Source: Burkholderiaceae bacterium
GTDB lineage: Bacteria; Pseudomonadota; Gammaproteobacteria; Burkholderiales; WYBJ01
Direction of reading: 5' to 3'
Length of the DNA stretch: 37,659 bases
NCBI GenBank assembly: GCA_011525945.1
Contig: WYBJ01000005.1
Span: 1-37,659, forward strand
Shown here piece after piece: positions 1 to 8,779 of the stretch. The translations under genes were made by a program, and so were the position numbers. The notes under the pieces are model-generated. The model had not been told where the DNA came from. It did not search any database and was given only the letters and a program-made list of their open reading frames with translations. Every line of letters begins with the position of its first letter. Position 1 is the stretch's first letter.

Positions 1-148
1 AAGTCTCGAGTTGAGGGCGGTGCGGCCGTCGTTCGTCGGCAGGCGTCTGCACCTGCGCGGCGAGGCTACCGGCAACAGGGTCCGTCTCTGGGCGGCCGAT
101 GACGAAGGCTGGCTCACGATGACGGCGTTCGCGACGCTCGAATCCTGA
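1..148 (+). CDS. 3' end of a putative acyl-CoA hydratase (HTD2/3-methylfumaryl-CoA hydratase-like), partial
   Basis: Only the last 48 codons are present, read from base 2 to the TGA at 146-148. The peptide has the pattern LRAVRPSFVG, then VRLWAADDEG and a final MTAFATLES. This resembles the C-terminal strand region of hot-dog-fold FAS1/HTD2-type dehydratases such as 3-methylfumaryl-CoA hydratase (RAVRPLF...VxLWAxDxxGxLxMxAxA). Those enzymes hydrate acyl-CoA thioesters in catabolic pathways. The fragment is too short to be certain, and the substrate cannot be judged. The following genes (isomerase-like and flavoprotein) also look catabolic. Confidence 0.45.
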   Translation, partial: SLELRAVRPSFVGRRLHLRGEATGNRVRLWAADDEGWLTMTAFATLES

Positions 149-465
149 GCGCGCATTCCGGCATACGTGAGCACGAATGATCGCAATCGCTACGCGCGGA
201 CGGCGCAGCCTGTGTCCGCGACGTGGCTCGAATCCGGCGTCACGATTCGCCGGCACCGGCGGGATAACGAGCACCGCAGTTGCGCCCGCGCGCGTTCGTC
301 AATAACGCGATGCCGACTGCCTGCGGACGCGGTTAGTCCAGCTTACGGTTGGGTGGAGAAAAGCCAACTGGACATGCTTCGCACGGTCTGCGCACACTTC
401 GGCGGGAGTGATTGGACAGGTCGCGCGCTGCGGCTGCGACGACCGATTGCATTGGAGGGCAATCG
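149..465. other. Intergenic stretch with no recognised gene
   Basis: There is no convincing coding frame; the small open frames here have no recognisable content. A weak imperfect inverted repeat lies at about 332-377 (TCCAG...TTGG against CCAA...CTGGA). The stretch precedes the truncated Bug-like mini-gene and may include its promoter, but I cannot point to a clear -35/-10 pair. Confidence 0.4.
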
Positions 466-732
466 ATGAAACCTTGGGTTACGAGTGCCATCATCGTGGC
501 AGCAACCGGACTCGTGTGCGCACCGGCGGCGACGGCAGCCCCGCAAAGAGCGATTCAGCGTCACGCCGACGCGCTGCACCATGCGCTCTCCAACGACGCC
601 GTCAAGGCTCGGTTCCGCACCGACGGCTTGGAAGCGGTCGACATGTCCCCCGAGAAGTTCAATCAATTCTTGGCACACGAAGTGGCTCCGGACCACAAGC
701 TCGTGAGCGCACTCGGCCTGGAGAAGCGATAG
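466..732 (+). CDS. Exported mini-protein: signal peptide joined to the C-terminal end of a Bug/TctC solute-binding protein
   Basis: This encodes 88 residues. The ATG at 466 follows a good ribosome binding site (GGAGGG, 455-460). Residues 1-25 form a typical Sec signal peptide: MKPW, a hydrophobic core, then APAATAA. The remaining 60 residues match the closing helices of Bug/TctC proteins: ALSNDAVKARF, then GLEAV, then SPEKFNQFLAHEV and LVSALGLE. Family members are about 325 residues, so the ligand-binding body of some 240 residues is missing while the frame is kept. It is probably an internal-deletion remnant. It could be expressed, but it could not bind ligand as the family does. A full-length relative lies at 24373-25362. 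Confidence 0.6.
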   Translation: MKPWVTSAIIVAATGLVCAPAATAAPQRAIQRHADALHHALSNDAVKARFRTDGLEAVDMSPEKFNQFLAHEVAPDHKLVSALGLEKR

Positions 733-782
733 AGCGCGGTTCCGGGTGTGACCGGCATGCACACCGGGGACACGCTCAACGC

Positions 783-1628
783 ATGCCGGCGCCCGCCACG
801 ATGACATCGAATTCGCCTGCCGCGTGCTTTGCCGTCGACACCTACTCGTATACGTTACAGTGCCCGGTGCGGGCTTGCCTGAAGCGTCTGGCCGATCGCG
901 GTTTTCGGGAGTTCGAACTGCAGATGTACCCAGGCCACTTGTGGCCGACTCAGATCGATCAACGCGGCCGCAGGGACATGAGGGCGTTCCTGGCCGGCGA
1001 GGGGCTGAGCGTGACGACGCTCAACATGCCCAACATCGACCTCAACATCACCGCCGCGACAGCGGAAATGCGCGCCATGACGCTCGGCGTATTGCGCCGG
1101 ATCGTCGAGCTTGCGGGAGACCTCGGCGCCGAAGGTGTGGTGATCGGTCCGGGCAAGGCCAATCCGCTGCTGGCCATGCCTTGCGACCAGCTCATGGAGC
1201 TGTTCTATCGCGCGCTCGACGAGCTCGTGCCCGTTGCGCAAAACGAAGGCGTGGCAATCTTCGTCGAGAACATGCCGTTCGCATTCCTTCCCGGCATGCA
1301 CGAGCTGCTGTCCGCCCTCGACGCATGCGGCCACCGCGGGATCGGCGTCGTGTACGATGTAGCCAATGGACATTTCGTCAAGGAAGATGTCGCATCGGCG
1401 CTGACGGCATGCGCGCCGCGACTGCGGGCGATTCATCTGTCGGATACCGACCAGGTCATCTATCGGCACGCGCCGATCGGTCTTGGCACGGTGGATTTCA
1501 GCGCCCTGCCGGGGATTCTGGCGCAAATCGGCTTCGCGCGCAGACCCATCCTCGAGATCATCACGCCCGAGCCGGACGAGGCGACCGAGCGCAGCGCGCG
1601 GCGACTCGTTGAACTGGGATTTCATTAA
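783..1628 (+). CDS. Sugar phosphate isomerase/epimerase-like TIM-barrel protein
   Basis: This 281-residue protein resembles the xylose isomerase-like/AP endonuclease 2 TIM-barrel superfamily. Candidate metal ligands sit in the usual order at strand ends: a Glu in FVENMPF, Asp and His in VYDVANGH, an Asp in IHLSDTD, and a terminal Glu in ILEIITPE. Such proteins isomerise or epimerise sugars, inositols or hydroxypyruvate-type substrates using a divalent metal; the substrate here is unknown. The start is ATG 783 or ATG 801, and neither has a strong ribosome binding site. The stop at 1628 lies 22 bases before the flavoprotein start, so the two are probably co-transcribed. Confidence 0.7.
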   Translation: MPAPATMTSNSPAACFAVDTYSYTLQCPVRACLKRLADRGFREFELQMYPGHLWPTQIDQRGRRDMRAFLAGEGLSVTTLNMPNIDLNITAATAEMRAMTLGVLRRIVELAGDLGAEGVVIGPGKANPLLAMPCDQLMELFYRALDELVPVAQNEGVAIFVENMPFAFLPGMHELLSALDACGHRGIGVVYDVANGHFVKEDVASALTACAPRLRAIHLSDTDQVIYRHAPIGLGTVDFSALPGILAQIGFARRPILEIITPEPDEATERSARRLVELGFH

Positions 1629-1650
1629 TGATGACTGGACCATCCGAACC

Positions 1651-3393
1651 GTGAAGCGCGACGCGTACGACCTTATCGTGATCGGCGCCGGCGCTGCCGG
1701 CCTGACTGCGGCTACGACCGCTGCCGCGCTCGGCAAGAGCGTTCTCCTGCTCGAGTACAGCGATCGCGTCGGAGGAACAACAGCGATCTCGGGCGGCATG
1801 GTCTGGATCCCCGCCAATTACAAGATGAGACAAGCCGGCATCTCGGATAGCCTCGAAGCGGCGCGAGATTATCTGCGCCGACTCGTCCCCGGTTGCGATC
1901 AGGACCGCCGAATGTCGGCGTTTCTTGCGCGCGGCGACGAGGCGATCCGGTTCCTGGACAAGCACACGGCGGTGAAGCTTCGTCCGGTATCGCGTTACCC
2001 GGATTACTATCCCGAACTGCCGGGGGCGACGGCCGGCGGGCGCGTCTTGGAGGCGGTGCCGTTCGACGGCCTTGCGCTCGGAGACGATTTCGCCCTGTTG
2101 CGCGACCCACTACCGGAGTTCATGCTGTTCGGCGGCATGATGGTGAGCCGCGACGATCTGCCCGTGCTGCGGCGCGTTGGCCACTCGCCTCGCGCCATGT
2201 GGCACACCGCGAAGCTCGTCGCGCGCTACGCGCTGCAGCGCCTTCGCGCCCATCGCGGCACGGTGCTCGTGCTCGGCAATGCGCTCGCCGCGCGGCTGTT
2301 GAAATCGGCGCGCGACCTAGGCGTGGAAATCGTGCCCAAGGCGTCCGTCACCGGGCTGGATACGCGTGATGGCCGAGTGATCGGCGTGCGCGTCGAGCAT
2401 GAAGCGCGTACGCGCTCGGTGCGCGTAAACGATGGTGTCGTCCTCGCCACGGGCGGGCTGTCTCACCATCCCGATCTGCGCCAAGATTACGTGCCGGCGG
2501 CTGCCGGACACCTTTCCGCGGCGGTCTCGTCAGGCGCCGCGCGCGGCGGCGTGCACCTCGCGCTCGATGTCGGCGCGCAACGCAGCGCCCCATCATCATC
2601 GCTTCGCGATGCGCTGGCTTTCTGGGTTCCGGTTTCCGAGTTCAAGCGCGCCGATCGTCATTCGGCAGTGTTTCCGCATGGCGTCACCGACCGCGCCAAG
2701 CCAGGTCTGATCGCGGTCAACCGGGAAGGCCGGCGCTTCGTCAACGAGGCCGTGTCTTACCACGAATTCGTGCGGGCACAGTTGTGCGACCCGCAACGGG
2801 CGATTCCTGCCTGGTTGATCTGCGACCGGCGCTTTCTCTGGAAGTATGGTCTCGGACGGCTGCAACCGTTCACGTTGTCGATTCGCAAGGAACTCGCGAG
2901 CGGCTATCTCAAACGATCCGCGACTCTGGAAGGACTGGCCGAGGCGATTGGCGTGCCGGCCGATGCTTTCTGCCAGACAGTACGGACATTCAACATCTCG
3001 GCCGCCGACGGCCTCGATCCCGAGTTCGACCGCGGGGGCAATATCTACCAGCGTCACGGGGGCGATTCCGACCATAGGCCGAACCCATGCGTCGCACCGA
3101 TCGAGCACTCGCCCTTCTATGCGGTCGCCGTGCGTCCCGGAGATCTGGGCATGGCGGCGGGACTCATCACGGACGAGAACGCGCGTGTGCTGAGCGTGAA
3201 TGGCAGCGCAATAGAAGGCCTGTACGCCTGCGGTAACGACATGCACTCGATCATGAACGGCGCCTATCCGGGCCCGGGGATCACGCTAGGCCCCGCCATC
3301 GTGTTCGGTTATCTGGCGGCACGGCATGCTTGTGGCGATGACTCGCGCGGGCCACTCGGATCGCCGGCAGGCACGCGCGCGGTCGGCCCATAG
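1651..3393 (+). CDS. FAD-dependent oxidoreductase, 3-ketosteroid delta1-dehydrogenase/fumarate reductase-like
   Basis: This is a 580-residue flavoprotein. A dinucleotide-binding motif GAGAAG sits at residues 12-17, followed by EYSDRVGGTTAISGG, which contacts the FAD ribityl chain in this family. The C-terminal NGAYPGPGITLGPA is the signature seen in 3-ketosteroid-1-dehydrogenases, where the Tyr and Gly of YPGPG help catalysis. The middle part has YPDYYPELPG, common in related uncharacterised FAD dehydrogenases. I chose GTG 1651 because the protein then begins five residues before the first beta strand; the open frame runs further upstream only through the previous gene. Steroid or another ring-ketone substrate is possible but unproven. 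Confidence 0.72.
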   Translation: MKRDAYDLIVIGAGAAGLTAATTAAALGKSVLLLEYSDRVGGTTAISGGMVWIPANYKMRQAGISDSLEAARDYLRRLVPGCDQDRRMSAFLARGDEAIRFLDKHTAVKLRPVSRYPDYYPELPGATAGGRVLEAVPFDGLALGDDFALLRDPLPEFMLFGGMMVSRDDLPVLRRVGHSPRAMWHTAKLVARYALQRLRAHRGTVLVLGNALAARLLKSARDLGVEIVPKASVTGLDTRDGRVIGVRVEHEARTRSVRVNDGVVLATGGLSHHPDLRQDYVPAAAGHLSAAVSSGAARGGVHLALDVGAQRSAPSSSLRDALAFWVPVSEFKRADRHSAVFPHGVTDRAKPGLIAVNREGRRFVNEAVSYHEFVRAQLCDPQRAIPAWLICDRRFLWKYGLGRLQPFTLSIRKELASGYLKRSATLEGLAEAIGVPADAFCQTVRTFNISAADGLDPEFDRGGNIYQRHGGDSDHRPNPCVAPIEHSPFYAVAVRPGDLGMAAGLITDENARVLSVNGSAIEGLYACGNDMHSIMNGAYPGPGITLGPAIVFGYLAARHACGDDSRGPLGSPAGTRAVGP

Positions 3394-3452
3394 CTCGTCG
3401 GCCATTCACGCGCGATGTACGCGCGATCCGGGCGGCAGCCGCGGGCTATGGG
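3387..3452. terminator. Possible bidirectional terminator between convergent genes
   Basis: The 75-base gap between the flavoprotein stop and the senA stop contains the inverted repeat CCCATAGC (3387-3394) and GCTATGGG (3445-3452), enclosing a second small inverted repeat (CGCGCG...CGCGCG). The position between converging genes fits a shared terminator, but there is no T-run. Confidence 0.3.
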
Positions 3453-3468
3453 TCGGATCCTCGAACGC

Positions 3469-4764
3469 TCAATCGGCAAGCGAGCGTGCAAGCCGGATGC
3501 CGGCGAAGATGTCGTTACGCTCGGGCGTGTAAAAATTGCGCCAGCGGTTGTGCACCAGACGCGAGCGGGTGGCGAAGGAGCCGCCACGCAGCACGCGGTG
3601 ATCGCCAAACCACGGCTGCGAATACTCGCGATAAGGTCCGGGTTCGAAGCCCGGGTAGGGCAAGAAAGGCGACGACGTCCATTCCCACACGTTGCCGAGC
3701 ATCTGCCGCAGCCCCGATCGGCTGTCGCTCGCGGCAAGCGCGGCCGAGGCGAGCGGACGGCCGAAGCGGTTGTCCATATTGACCGTGCCGGCGCCGGGTG
3801 GGGCGACACCCCAGGGATAGCGATCTCCTGCCGCGCCCAAGGCGGCGCGCGCCGCGAACTCCCACTCCGCCTCGGTCGGCAGGCGCGCGCCCGCATATGC
3901 CGCATAAGCCTCGGCCTCGAAGGCGTTGACGTGCATCATGGCAGCGTCTGCCTGCGGCGGCTCGAGGCGGTCGAATCGGCGCACGAGCCAACCCGATCCA
4001 TCGCGCTGCCAATGTCGCGGCTGGAGCGCGCCCGCGCCCACGCGCCATGCCCAGCCCGCGTCGGACCACCAGCGCCGCTCGGCGTAGCCACCCGCATCGA
4101 CGAAGGCGCGGTACTGCGCCTGCGTCACGGTCGTTGCCGCGAGCGCAAACGGTGCGAGCGCGATCGTGTGCGCGCAGCGTTCGTTGTCGAACACGAAATC
4201 ATCGCGTGACCTCGATCCCATCTCGAACACGCCGCCCTCGAAGACGGCTTCGGCGCATGCGACCGTACTGCCGCGAGGCAGCGAGCCCGCGTCCTCTCTC
4301 GCCCGGGGTGCGTGCATTGCGAGCGTCTGCAAGGCCATGAGGAACGCTTCGGCGTGCATGTCTTCGTGGAATAGTGCGAGCAGCGGAAAGTAGAGATCGG
4401 CGTGCGAATCGCCCGCCAGCCGCTCGAGCGTCGCGTCGAGCACGCCGGTGAGATAGCCGCGAACGACAGGCCAGGTGAGCTGCGGCAGCCTCCAGCGCTC
4501 GGCGTGCGCGATGAGGGCGGAGTTGAGCATGCGATCGGCATCGGCGAGCATCGAATCGCGTCGCGGCGCGCCGTCCCGCCAGCGCAGGCACCAATGCTCC
4601 TGGAACCAGGCGACGTGCGCGAGCTCCCATAGCGGCGGATTCACCGTGCGCACATAGGGAAAGCGCAACGCCGCCTCGTCCAGGTGTGCGTATATCGCAA
4701 GCGTATAATCGCGCGCATCCTGCAATGCGCCAGCAAGCCTGTCCCGATCGTGTAATTCGCGCAC
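3469..4764 (-). CDS. senA: EgtB-like sulfoxide-synthase-fold protein, probable selenoneine synthase SenA
   Basis: This is 431 residues from GTG 4764, preceded by GGAAGG six bases upstream. The N-terminal DinB-like domain carries the three-His iron site of EgtB: His50 (WELAH), His133 and His137 (HEDMH), almost the positions in mycobacterial EgtB. A formylglycine-generating-enzyme-like domain follows, with PTEAEWEFAARA, LGNVWEWTSSPF and VLRGGSF. EgtB enzymes join a thiol to hercynine using iron and oxygen; SenA does so with a selenosugar, giving selenoneine. I assign SenA rather than EgtB because the divergent neighbour is SenB-like. Hercynine (EgtD) and selenophosphate (SelD/SenC) would have to come from elsewhere. 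A plain ergothioneine enzyme is the alternative. Confidence 0.75.
   Translation of the reverse strand: MRELHDRDRLAGALQDARDYTLAIYAHLDEAALRFPYVRTVNPPLWELAHVAWFQEHWCLRWRDGAPRRDSMLADADRMLNSALIAHAERWRLPQLTWPVVRGYLTGVLDATLERLAGDSHADLYFPLLALFHEDMHAEAFLMALQTLAMHAPRAREDAGSLPRGSTVACAEAVFEGGVFEMGSRSRDDFVFDNERCAHTIALAPFALAATTVTQAQYRAFVDAGGYAERRWWSDAGWAWRVGAGALQPRHWQRDGSGWLVRRFDRLEPPQADAAMMHVNAFEAEAYAAYAGARLPTEAEWEFAARAALGAAGDRYPWGVAPPGAGTVNMDNRFGRPLASAALAASDSRSGLRQMLGNVWEWTSSPFLPYPGFEPGPYREYSQPWFGDHRVLRGGSFATRSRLVHNRWRNFYTPERNDIFAGIRLARSLAD
4704..4709 (+). promoter_or_regulatory. Candidate -10 element for senB inside senA
   Basis: A perfect TATAAT lies at 4704-4709 within the senA coding region, on the senB strand. 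It would give a leader of about 50 bases before GTG 4765. The -35 position (about 4681-4686, CAGGTG) is weak. With no intergenic space, a promoter for senB must lie inside senA, and this is the best candidate. Confidence 0.35.
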
Positions 4765-4767
4765 GTG
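4762..4767. promoter_or_regulatory. CACGTG palindrome holding both divergent start codons
   Basis: The two GTG start codons of senA (minus strand, 4764-4762) and senB (plus strand, 4765-4767) are back to back and together form CACGTG. The senA ribosome binding site, CCTTCC on the plus strand at 4771-4776, falls within the first codons of senB. Confidence 0.55.
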
Positions 4768-5727
4768 CCGCCTTCCATCCTGATCGTGTCGCCCTACGCA
4801 GCCAGTGCAAACAACGGCAACTGGCGCACCGCGGCGCGCTGGGCCCGGCTGCTGCAAGGCGACTATCGCGTGATTGTACGCACCACGGCCGATGGCGTGC
4901 CGGATGCCGGCGTACTGATCGCGCTGCACGCGCGTCGCAGTCACGCGATCGTACGCGCGTGGCGCGAACGTCCCGGTGCCGGCCCGTGCGTGCTGGTGCT
5001 GACTGGAACGGACCTTTACCGCGATATCCCGAACGGGGATGCGACAGCGCTTGCGTCGTTGCGGTTCGCCGACCGGCTGATCGTACTGCAGCCTCTTGCA
5101 ATTCGCGCGTTACCGGCGGCTTTCCGGCACAAGGCGGCGGTGGTGTACCAGTCGGCGCCCAACTTGCCGCCTTTTCGGAAGTCATCGCGGGTGCTGCGTG
5201 TCTTGTTCGTCGGCCATATCCGCAGCGAAAAGGATCCGGCAACGTTCGTGCGCGCGGCGGCTTTGCTCGCAGAGGCTCGCTCCGTCGGCTTCGCATTGGC
5301 GGGCGGCGTGCACGAGCCAAGACTCGCCCGTACCTTGGATCGGCTGCGCGTGCAAGCGCCAAGACTTGCCATGCTAGGGGCGCTGTCGCATGCCGCCACC
5401 CGACAGCGGATTCGCCGCTCGCACCTGCTGGTCGTGCCCTCGTCGATGGAAGGCGGTGCGAATGTCGTGGTCGAGGCGGTAACCTCCGGCACGGCGGTGC
5501 TGGCGAGCGATTGCGACGGCAACGTCGGCATGCTGGGCGAGGACTACCCCGGCTACTTTCCGGTCGGCGATGTCGACGCGCTCGCCGCGCTCGTGCGCCG
5601 TTGTCGCGACGAGCCCGATTATCTACGGCGGCTCGAACGCATGTGTGCGCAACGCGCGCACAATTTCAAACCTGGCGCTGAGCGTATGGCGCTGCGCAGG
5701 ATCCTCCAAAGCGCGTTCGGGACATAG
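4765..5727 (+). CDS. senB: Glycosyltransferase-like protein, probable selenosugar synthase SenB
   Basis: This 320-residue protein has a GT-B-like layout. The start ILIVSPYAASANNGNWRTA, then ARWARLL, IALHARRS, VLTGTDLYRDIP, DRLIVLQP and VVYQS match my memory of the SenB family, formerly an unnamed glycosyltransferase family. The C-terminal half has LFVGHIRSEKDP, then VVPSSMEGGANVVVEA, the nucleotide-sugar-binding region of GT4-type enzymes. SenB joins selenophosphate to a UDP-sugar to make the selenosugar that SenA uses. GTG 4765 is the only plausible start because the first beta strand begins at residue 4; it lacks a clear ribosome binding site. Divergence from senA supports the pairing. Confidence 0.75.
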   Translation: MPPSILIVSPYAASANNGNWRTAARWARLLQGDYRVIVRTTADGVPDAGVLIALHARRSHAIVRAWRERPGAGPCVLVLTGTDLYRDIPNGDATALASLRFADRLIVLQPLAIRALPAAFRHKAAVVYQSAPNLPPFRKSSRVLRVLFVGHIRSEKDPATFVRAAALLAEARSVGFALAGGVHEPRLARTLDRLRVQAPRLAMLGALSHAATRQRIRRSHLLVVPSSMEGGANVVVEAVTSGTAVLASDCDGNVGMLGEDYPGYFPVGDVDALAALVRRCRDEPDYLRRLERMCAQRAHNFKPGAERMALRRILQSAFGT

Positions 5728-5776
5728 CGCCGCGATCGGGCCGGCGGGCGAATATCGAGCCAGCGGCGTCCGGTCG

Positions 5777-5799
5777 GCCCGGGCGCCGCTCGCCCGGGC
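5777..5799 (+). terminator. Strong GC hairpin after senB
   Basis: GCCCGGGCG, a five-base loop (CCGCT) and CGCCCGGGC form a perfect 9-bp stem, 50 bases after the senB stop. It is followed by AAGAGTACTTT, not a continuous T-run, so it is a possible rather than classic intrinsic terminator. Nothing else was recognised in 5728-5933 before nuoA. Confidence 0.45.
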
Positions 5800-5933
5800 A
5801 AGAGTACTTTCGCCGCGGCGGGCGGTCCGATCCTGAAAGTTTTTCTGCAACGCCCTGCCGTCAGGCGTGACCTTCGGCCTGAGCGCGGGCACGGCCGGTG
5901 CGATGCCCCTGCGGTCCCCGCCCGAGCGCACTC

Positions 5934-6329
5934 ATGGCCCCACCCGGATCACTGCTATTGCTCGCCATCTATCTCGTCGCCATCGTCGGGCTGGTCGCCC
6001 TGATGCTCGGCTTGTCGTACGTGCTCGGCCAAGCCCATCTGGCGCCCGCCACGGTGCAGCCGTACGAGTCCGGAATGGTTCCGGTGGGTGACGCACATCT
6101 ACACTTTCCCGCCCAGTTCTATCTCGTCGCGATGTTTTTTGTCGTCTTCGACCTCGAGGTCGTCTTCATCTATGCGTGGGCGATCGCAGCGCGCGACGTG
6201 GGGCTCGCCGGATATCTGGAAATGCTGGTGTTCGTCGCGATCCTGTTCGCCGCGCTCGTCTACCTGTGGCGCGTTGGCGCGCTCGACTGGACACCGCGGC
6301 GGCGCCCGCCGCCCGCCGTGAGCGCCTGA
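5934..6329 (+). CDS. nuoA: NADH-quinone oxidoreductase subunit A
   Basis: This is 131 residues from ATG 5934. Three hydrophobic helices are visible at about residues 10-30, 62-84 and 92-112. The conserved loop YESGMVPVGDAH, then FPAQFYLVAMFFVVFDLEVVF, is the hallmark of complex I subunit A (ND3): a quinone-side loop followed by the helix with conserved Asp/Glu. It is the first gene of a tight nuo operon; nuoB begins four bases after its stop. The open frame extends upstream to 5898, but those codons do not resemble the family. Confidence 0.95.
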   Translation: MAPPGSLLLLAIYLVAIVGLVALMLGLSYVLGQAHLAPATVQPYESGMVPVGDAHLHFPAQFYLVAMFFVVFDLEVVFIYAWAIAARDVGLAGYLEMLVFVAILFAALVYLWRVGALDWTPRRRPPPAVSA

Positions 6330-6332
6330 GCC

Positions 6333-6989
6333 ATGCGCTGGTCCATCGTCAAAGCGCCCGCAGCTTCCGGGCAACCCGCCGTTACGCCGCAGCGCCCGGG
6401 TGCGCCGACTTTCGCCGACGCGGTGCGCCGCAACGTCGTACTCGCAAAGCTGCAGGACCTGGTCGCCTGGGGCCAGAAGAATTCGCTCTGGCCGTTCAAT
6501 TTCGGCCTCTCGTGCTGCTACGTCGAGATGGCGACCGCATTCACCAGCAAATACGATATCGCACGCTTCGGCGCCGAGGTGCTGCGCGCCACACCGCGCG
6601 AATCTGATCTCATCGTCATATCGGGCACCGTGTTCGCCAAGATGGCGCCGGTGGTGAAATGGCTCTACGACCAGATGCTCGAGCCGCGCTGGGTCATCTC
6701 GATGGGCTCGTGCGCCAATTCGGGCGGCATGTACGACATCTACAGCGTGGTCCAGGGCGTTGACAGCATTCTGCCCGTCGACGTGTACGTGCCCGGTTGC
6801 CCGCCTCGGCCCGATGCGTTGCTCGAAGGCTTGATCCTGCTGCAGCGATCGATCGGCACCGATCGCCGGCCGCTGAGCTGGACGGTGGGACCGCAAGGGG
6901 TCGAGCGCGCGCCGCGACCGAGCTTGCGCGATCTGAAACGCGAGGCGCGGCGCAGCGCAACCGACCTGCGCCCGCCGGACACGGTGTAG
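6333..6989 (+). CDS. nuoB: NADH-quinone oxidoreductase subunit B
   Basis: This is 218 residues. It carries the N2 [4Fe-4S] ligands of complex I: the adjacent pair in LSCCYVEM, a Cys in GSCANSGG and a Cys in [13 protein letters not shown]. The protein sits in the connecting module and passes electrons to quinone. The length and the basic C-terminal tail ([14 protein letters not shown]) are within the family range. It lies between nuoA and the fused nuoCD, with eight bases to the next start. Confidence 0.96.
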   Translation: MRWSIVKAPAASGQPAVTPQRPGAPTFADAVRRNVVLAKLQDLVAWGQKNSLWPFNFGLSCCYVEMATAFTSKYDIARFGAEVLRATPRESDLIVISGTVFAKMAPVVKWLYDQMLEPRWVISMGSCANSGGMYDIYSVVQGVDSILPVDVYVPGCPPRPDALLEGLILLQRSIGTDRRPLSWTVGPQGVERAPRPSLRDLKREARRSATDLRPPDTV

Positions 6990-6997
6990 CGGACACC

Positions 6998-8779
6998 ATG
7001 GCAGTCGCGCTCTCGCCGTCCGTGAAGCCCTCGATACCGGCGCCGGCCATCGTTGGCGAACTCAGTGCGCATTGCGCCGGCGGCGTACAAACGCTGCAAG
7101 CGACCTGCGACGGTATCCCCACGCTTTGGAGCGATGCCGCGCATTTCCGGGAGCTGCTGCGCTACGCCAAGCACGAGGCGACGCCGCGCTTTCGCATGTT
7201 GCTCGACCTGACGGCGATCGACGAGCGCCTGCGCGCGCACCGCGACGGGCAGCCGGCGGCCGATTTCACCGTCGTCTACCACCTCATGTCGCTCGAAGGC
7301 AACGCCGACCTGCGCGTCAAGGTGGCGCTGCAGGGCGAGAAGCCGAGCATTCCCACCATCACCGATCTGTGGTGCAACGCCAACTGGTACGAGCGTGAGG
7401 TGTGGGATCTTTTCGGCATCGAGTTCACCGGGCACCCGGATCTTCGCCGCATCCTGCTGCCGCCGACCTGGGTCGGTCACCCCCTGCGCAAGGACCACCC
7501 GGCACGACGTACCGAGATGGGTCATTACGCGCTCACGCCCGAGAAGGAACTGGCCGAACTGGAGGCGATGCGCTTTCACCCCGAACAGTGGGGGATGAAA
7601 CGCACCGAGGGGACCACCGACTACCTGTTCCTCAACCTCGGCCCGAATCATCCGAGCGTACACGGTGTCTTTCGCGTGATCCTGCAGCTCGAGGGCGAGG
7701 AGATCGTCGATGCCGTGCCCGATATCGGCTTCCATCATCGGGCGGCAGAAAAGATGGGCGAGCGCCAGACCTGGCACACCTACATCCCGTATACCGATCG
7801 GATCGACTATCTCGGCGGGGTGATGAACAACTTTCCCTACGTCATGACGGTCGAGCGCATGGCGGGGATCGAGGTGCCGCAGCGTGCACAGGTGATCCGG
7901 ATCATGCTCTCCGAACTCTTCCGCATCGCCAGTCATCTGGTCTTCTACGGCACGATGACGCAGGACCTCGGCCAGCTCTCGCCGGTGTTCTACATGTTCA
8001 CCGACCGCGAGCGCGTGTTCGAGATCATCGAGGCAATCTGCGGCTTTCGCATGCATCCGGCATGGTTTCGCATCGGTGGCGTGGCGGCGGATCTGCCGCA
8101 AGGCTGGGATCGGATGGTGCGCGAGTTCCTCGATTACATGCCCAAGCGGCTCGCCGAATACGACAAACTCGTCATGAAGAACCGCGTGTTCAAGGCGCGC
8201 ACCAAGGGCATCGGCGCCTATACGCTCGACGACGCGCTGGAGTGGGGGGTGACAGGTCCGGGACTGCGAGCCTGCGGCTTCGACTGGGATTACCGCAAGA
8301 GGCGCCCGTACGGCGGCTTCGAGAACTTCGAGTTCGACGTGCCCACGGGAAGCTCCGGGGACTGCTACGACCGCGTCGCCATGCGCGTCGAAGAGATGCG
8401 CCAGAGCCTGCGCATCATCCGCCAGTGCCTCGAGCACATGCCCGCAGGCGACTACAAGGCGCGCCACCCGCTCACCACGCCGCCGATCAAGGATCGCACC
8501 ATGCGCGATATCGAAACCCTGATCACGCACTTCCTCAACGTGAGCTGGGGTCCGGCGATCCCGCCCGGCGAAGCCTGCCTTGCGATCGAGGCCACCAAGG
8601 GAATCAACAGCTACTACCTGGTGAGCGACGGCGAAACGATGTCGTACCGCACTCGCATTCGCACACCCTCCTTTCCCCACTTGCAGATGATCCCGGCGAT
8701 CAGTCGCGGCGCACTGGTCGCCGACTTGATCGCGATCATCGGCAGCATCGATTTCGTGATGGCCGATGTCGACCGCTGA
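6998..8779 (+). CDS. nuoCD: NADH-quinone oxidoreductase fused subunit C/D
   Basis: This is 593 residues from ATG 6998. Residues about 40-190 are subunit C (30-kDa type), with [24 protein letters not shown] and the RKDHP motif. From about residue 205 the 49-kDa subunit D follows, with [24 protein letters not shown] and [12 protein letters not shown], and it ends in VMADVDR. The two are joined in frame, as in Escherichia coli; many betaproteobacterial operons keep them separate. Subunit D forms the quinone pocket with NuoB. The nuoE start overlaps the last 14 bases. Confidence 0.95.
   Translation: MAVALSPSVKPSIPAPAIVGELSAHCAGGVQTLQATCDGIPTLWSDAAHFRELLRYAKHEATPRFRMLLDLTAIDERLRAHRDGQPAADFTVVYHLMSLEGNADLRVKVALQGEKPSIPTITDLWCNANWYEREVWDLFGIEFTGHPDLRRILLPPTWVGHPLRKDHPARRTEMGHYALTPEKELAELEAMRFHPEQWGMKRTEGTTDYLFLNLGPNHPSVHGVFRVILQLEGEEIVDAVPDIGFHHRAAEKMGERQTWHTYIPYTDRIDYLGGVMNNFPYVMTVERMAGIEVPQRAQVIRIMLSELFRIASHLVFYGTMTQDLGQLSPVFYMFTDRERVFEIIEAICGFRMHPAWFRIGGVAADLPQGWDRMVREFLDYMPKRLAEYDKLVMKNRVFKARTKGIGAYTLDDALEWGVTGPGLRACGFDWDYRKRRPYGGFENFEFDVPTGSSGDCYDRVAMRVEEMRQSLRIIRQCLEHMPAGDYKARHPLTTPPIKDRTMRDIETLITHFLNVSWGPAIPPGEACLAIEATKGINSYYLVSDGETMSYRTRIRTPSFPHLQMIPAISRGALVADLIAIIGSIDFVMADVDR

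Noticed and set aside
149..465. Possible small RNA or riboswitch from the inverted repeat near 332-377
   Set aside because: The stem is short and interrupted, with no terminator-like T-run and no recognised riboswitch core.
408..782. N-terminal extension of the sugar isomerase-like frame
   Set aside because: It runs through the Bug mini-gene in another frame and has no barrel sequence; the fold begins shortly after 801.
4765..4944. Longer senA reading from 4944
   Set aside because: It would overlap senB by 180 bases, and the extra 60 residues do not resemble EgtB/SenA; GTG 4764 has a good ribosome binding site.
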